A stretch of 6,303 nucleotides of DNA, from NCBI GenBank assembly GCA_031370485.1, contig JANMQK010000137.1:1-6303 (forward strand), written 5' to 3'. The stretch comes from JANMQK01 sp031370485 (lineage in GTDB: Bacteria; Acidobacteriota; Polarisedimenticolia; Gp22-AA2). The translations under genes and the position numbers were made by a program. Within the stretch, counting starts at the first letter, position 1; each line of letters begins with the position of its first letter. A model generated the notes under the pieces. It was not told the DNA's origin and searched no databases. It saw nothing but the letters and a program-made list of their open reading frames with translations. Positions 5,820 to 6,303 of this stretch are shown here, in pieces.

Positions 5820-5823
5820 GCCG

Positions 5824-5907
5824 CCCGCCACTCGGTCGCCGCTCCTATCTCAGGTTGACAGATAAGGCCTTATCGGGCGCAAACCGCGGCCTGTTTCACC
5901 TATCGAC
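5824..5907 (+). repeat. 84-bp terminal repeat, copy 2 (orphan putative oriIS end)
   Basis: This is the second direct copy of the repeat at 1906-1989, with no transposase gene upstream. The first hairpin is a perfect palindrome here (GATAAGGCCTTATC, 5861-5874) and the second core is CCGCGG (5884-5889) in place of CTGCAG. The possible stem AAAC/GTTT (5881-5884 with 5893-5896) is fully paired, where copy 1 has two G-T pairs. Matching ends at 5907, and an apparent chromosomal gene fragment starts at once. Confidence 0.85.
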
Positions 5908-5908
5908 C

Positions 5909-6043
5909 GCGTTCCAGACGGCGCGCGCCCTCACGTTCGACGGTGACGCACAGCCGTTCGCGTGGCTCGGCTACGCCTCGATGGACGAGGCGGAGCGGTG
6001 CAACGCGGTGAGGATCCTTCCGGACCCACGTCCGGCGCCCTGA
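5909..6043 (+). pseudogene. 3' remnant of an unidentified chromosomal gene cut at the element border
   Basis: From the repeat border a frame reads AFQTARALTFDGDAQPFAWLGYASMDEAERCNAVRILPDPRPAP and stops at TGA 6041-6043. Nearly every codon ends in G or C, as in the flanking genes. There is no start codon or ribosome-binding site of its own; the only in-frame start (TTG 5855) lies inside the repeat. This looks like the last 44 codons of a gene whose 5' part was lost or displaced on insertion. I do not recognise the family. Its stop lies about 45 bp from that of the converging dehydrogenase. A chance open frame remains possible. Confidence 0.45.
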
Positions 6044-6088
6044 TCGACCGCCTGAAGTCCGGCGAGGCCGGGGCCGCGGGTGGCATGG

Positions 6089-6303
6089 TCAGCGTCCGGC
6101 GGTTGATTCCATGGTGATGACCACTTTTCCCCGAGCGTGGCCTTCTTCCAGATACCGGATCGCCGCGGGAAGCTCACTCAAGCTGTAGCTCCTGTCGATG
6201 ACCGGTTTCACCTTGCCGTCCCGCATGAGATCGGCCAGGACGGCCAGGTCCTCTACTTTCAGTTTCGCCATGAACAGGCCCATGTCCTGGCTCACGAACC
6301 GTG
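6089..6303 (-). CDS. MDR-superfamily NAD(P)H:quinone oxidoreductase / zinc-type alcohol dehydrogenase, C-terminal fragment cut by window end
   Basis: The 71 residues from the window edge to the TGA at 6091-6089 match the C-terminus of medium-chain dehydrogenase/reductases of the quinone oxidoreductase group. A MGLFMAKLKVEDLAVLADLM helix is followed by RDGKVKPVIDRSYSLSELPAAIRYLEEGHARGKVVITME, the typical closing segment where the catalytic domain packs on the nucleotide-binding fold. The frame is open to the last base, and an internal GTG near the edge is not the true start. The substrate cannot be told from this part. It is transcribed leftward, like atpH, and appears to be a resident gene. 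Confidence 0.9.
   Translation of the reverse strand, partial: RFVSQDMGLFMAKLKVEDLAVLADLMRDGKVKPVIDRSYSLSELPAAIRYLEEGHARGKVVITMESTAGR

Larger units (their letters stand above)
1990..5823. other. Repeat-bracketed defence cargo (two convergent operons)
   Basis: This 3,834-bp segment lies exactly between the two terminal repeats. It holds three rightward genes (winged-helix-like, SIR2-like, small HTH) and three leftward genes (unknown 195 aa, DNA methyltransferase, MvaI/BcnI-type nuclease). The two operons end 11 bp apart. Packing to the borders is tight: the first gene starts about 75 bp inside the left repeat, and the promoter of the leftward operon lies 4 bp from the right repeat. Codon third positions carry clearly more A and T than in the flanking atpH, transposase and dehydrogenase genes, which supports foreign origin. 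Mobilisation as one unit by rolling-circle transposition is inferred. Confidence 0.65.

Noticed and set aside
6020..6035. CCGGAC-CCAC-GTCCGG hairpin as a terminator
   Set aside because: A perfect 6-bp stem, but it lies inside the remnant reading frame and has no T run on either strand.
5855..6043. 62-codon gene starting at TTG inside the second repeat
   Set aside because: The start and first codons belong to the mobile repeat and have no ribosome-binding site; only the part from 5909 looks coding, so it is treated as a remnant.
1..6303. CRISPR array, tRNA or rRNA gene
   Set aside because: No regularly spaced repeats were seen, and no tRNA cloverleaf or rRNA-like sequence was recognised on either strand by eye.

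Overview
The window comes from a high-GC bacterial chromosome. Its two edges carry ordinary housekeeping genes: the N-terminal part of the F1 ATP synthase delta subunit (atpH, leftward, cut by the window start) and the C-terminal end of a zinc-/quinone-type (MDR) dehydrogenase (leftward, cut by the window end). atpH has its own promoter and a long leader, with no atpF just upstream, so it probably heads a separate F1 operon. Codons in the edge genes are strongly G/C-ending. The sequence does not settle the phylum; an environmental Gram-negative lineage (Myxococcota, Acidobacteriota or Methylomirabilota type) is a guess.

Between the edges lies an accessory block of about 5.3 kb (roughly 650-5907). 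It starts with an IS91-family rolling-circle transposase gene (745-1755) that has lost its middle, including the HUH catalytic motif. About 150 bp after its stop lies an 84-bp terminal repeat (1906-1989), and a second copy in the same orientation lies at 5824-5907 with no transposase beside it. The two copies differ at seven positions, all transitions, and most of these preserve palindromes or stems. I read them as two copies of the oriIS-type end of the element.

The 3.8 kb between the repeats (1990-5823) is visibly less GC-biased and gene-dense. It holds two convergent operons. The rightward one is a small winged-helix-like protein, a SIR2-like protein with its Asn and His active-site residues, and a small sigma-region-4-like HTH protein, linked by overlapping reading frames. 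The leftward one is an unrecognised 195-aa protein, a beta-class DNA methyltransferase and an MvaI/BcnI-family restriction endonuclease. Both operons look like genome defence: a candidate NAD-targeting SIR2 cassette and a type II restriction-modification system. In the nuclease an Asn occupies what looks like the metal-binding Asp position, so it may be inactive.

After the second repeat, 5909-6043 looks like the 3' remnant of a chromosomal gene cut by the element's arrival, converging on the MDR gene. The main points of interest are the repeat-bracketed defence cargo, the HTH-SIR2-HTH cassette, the possibly dead nuclease, and a terminator-like hairpin with a competing fold in the atpH leader.
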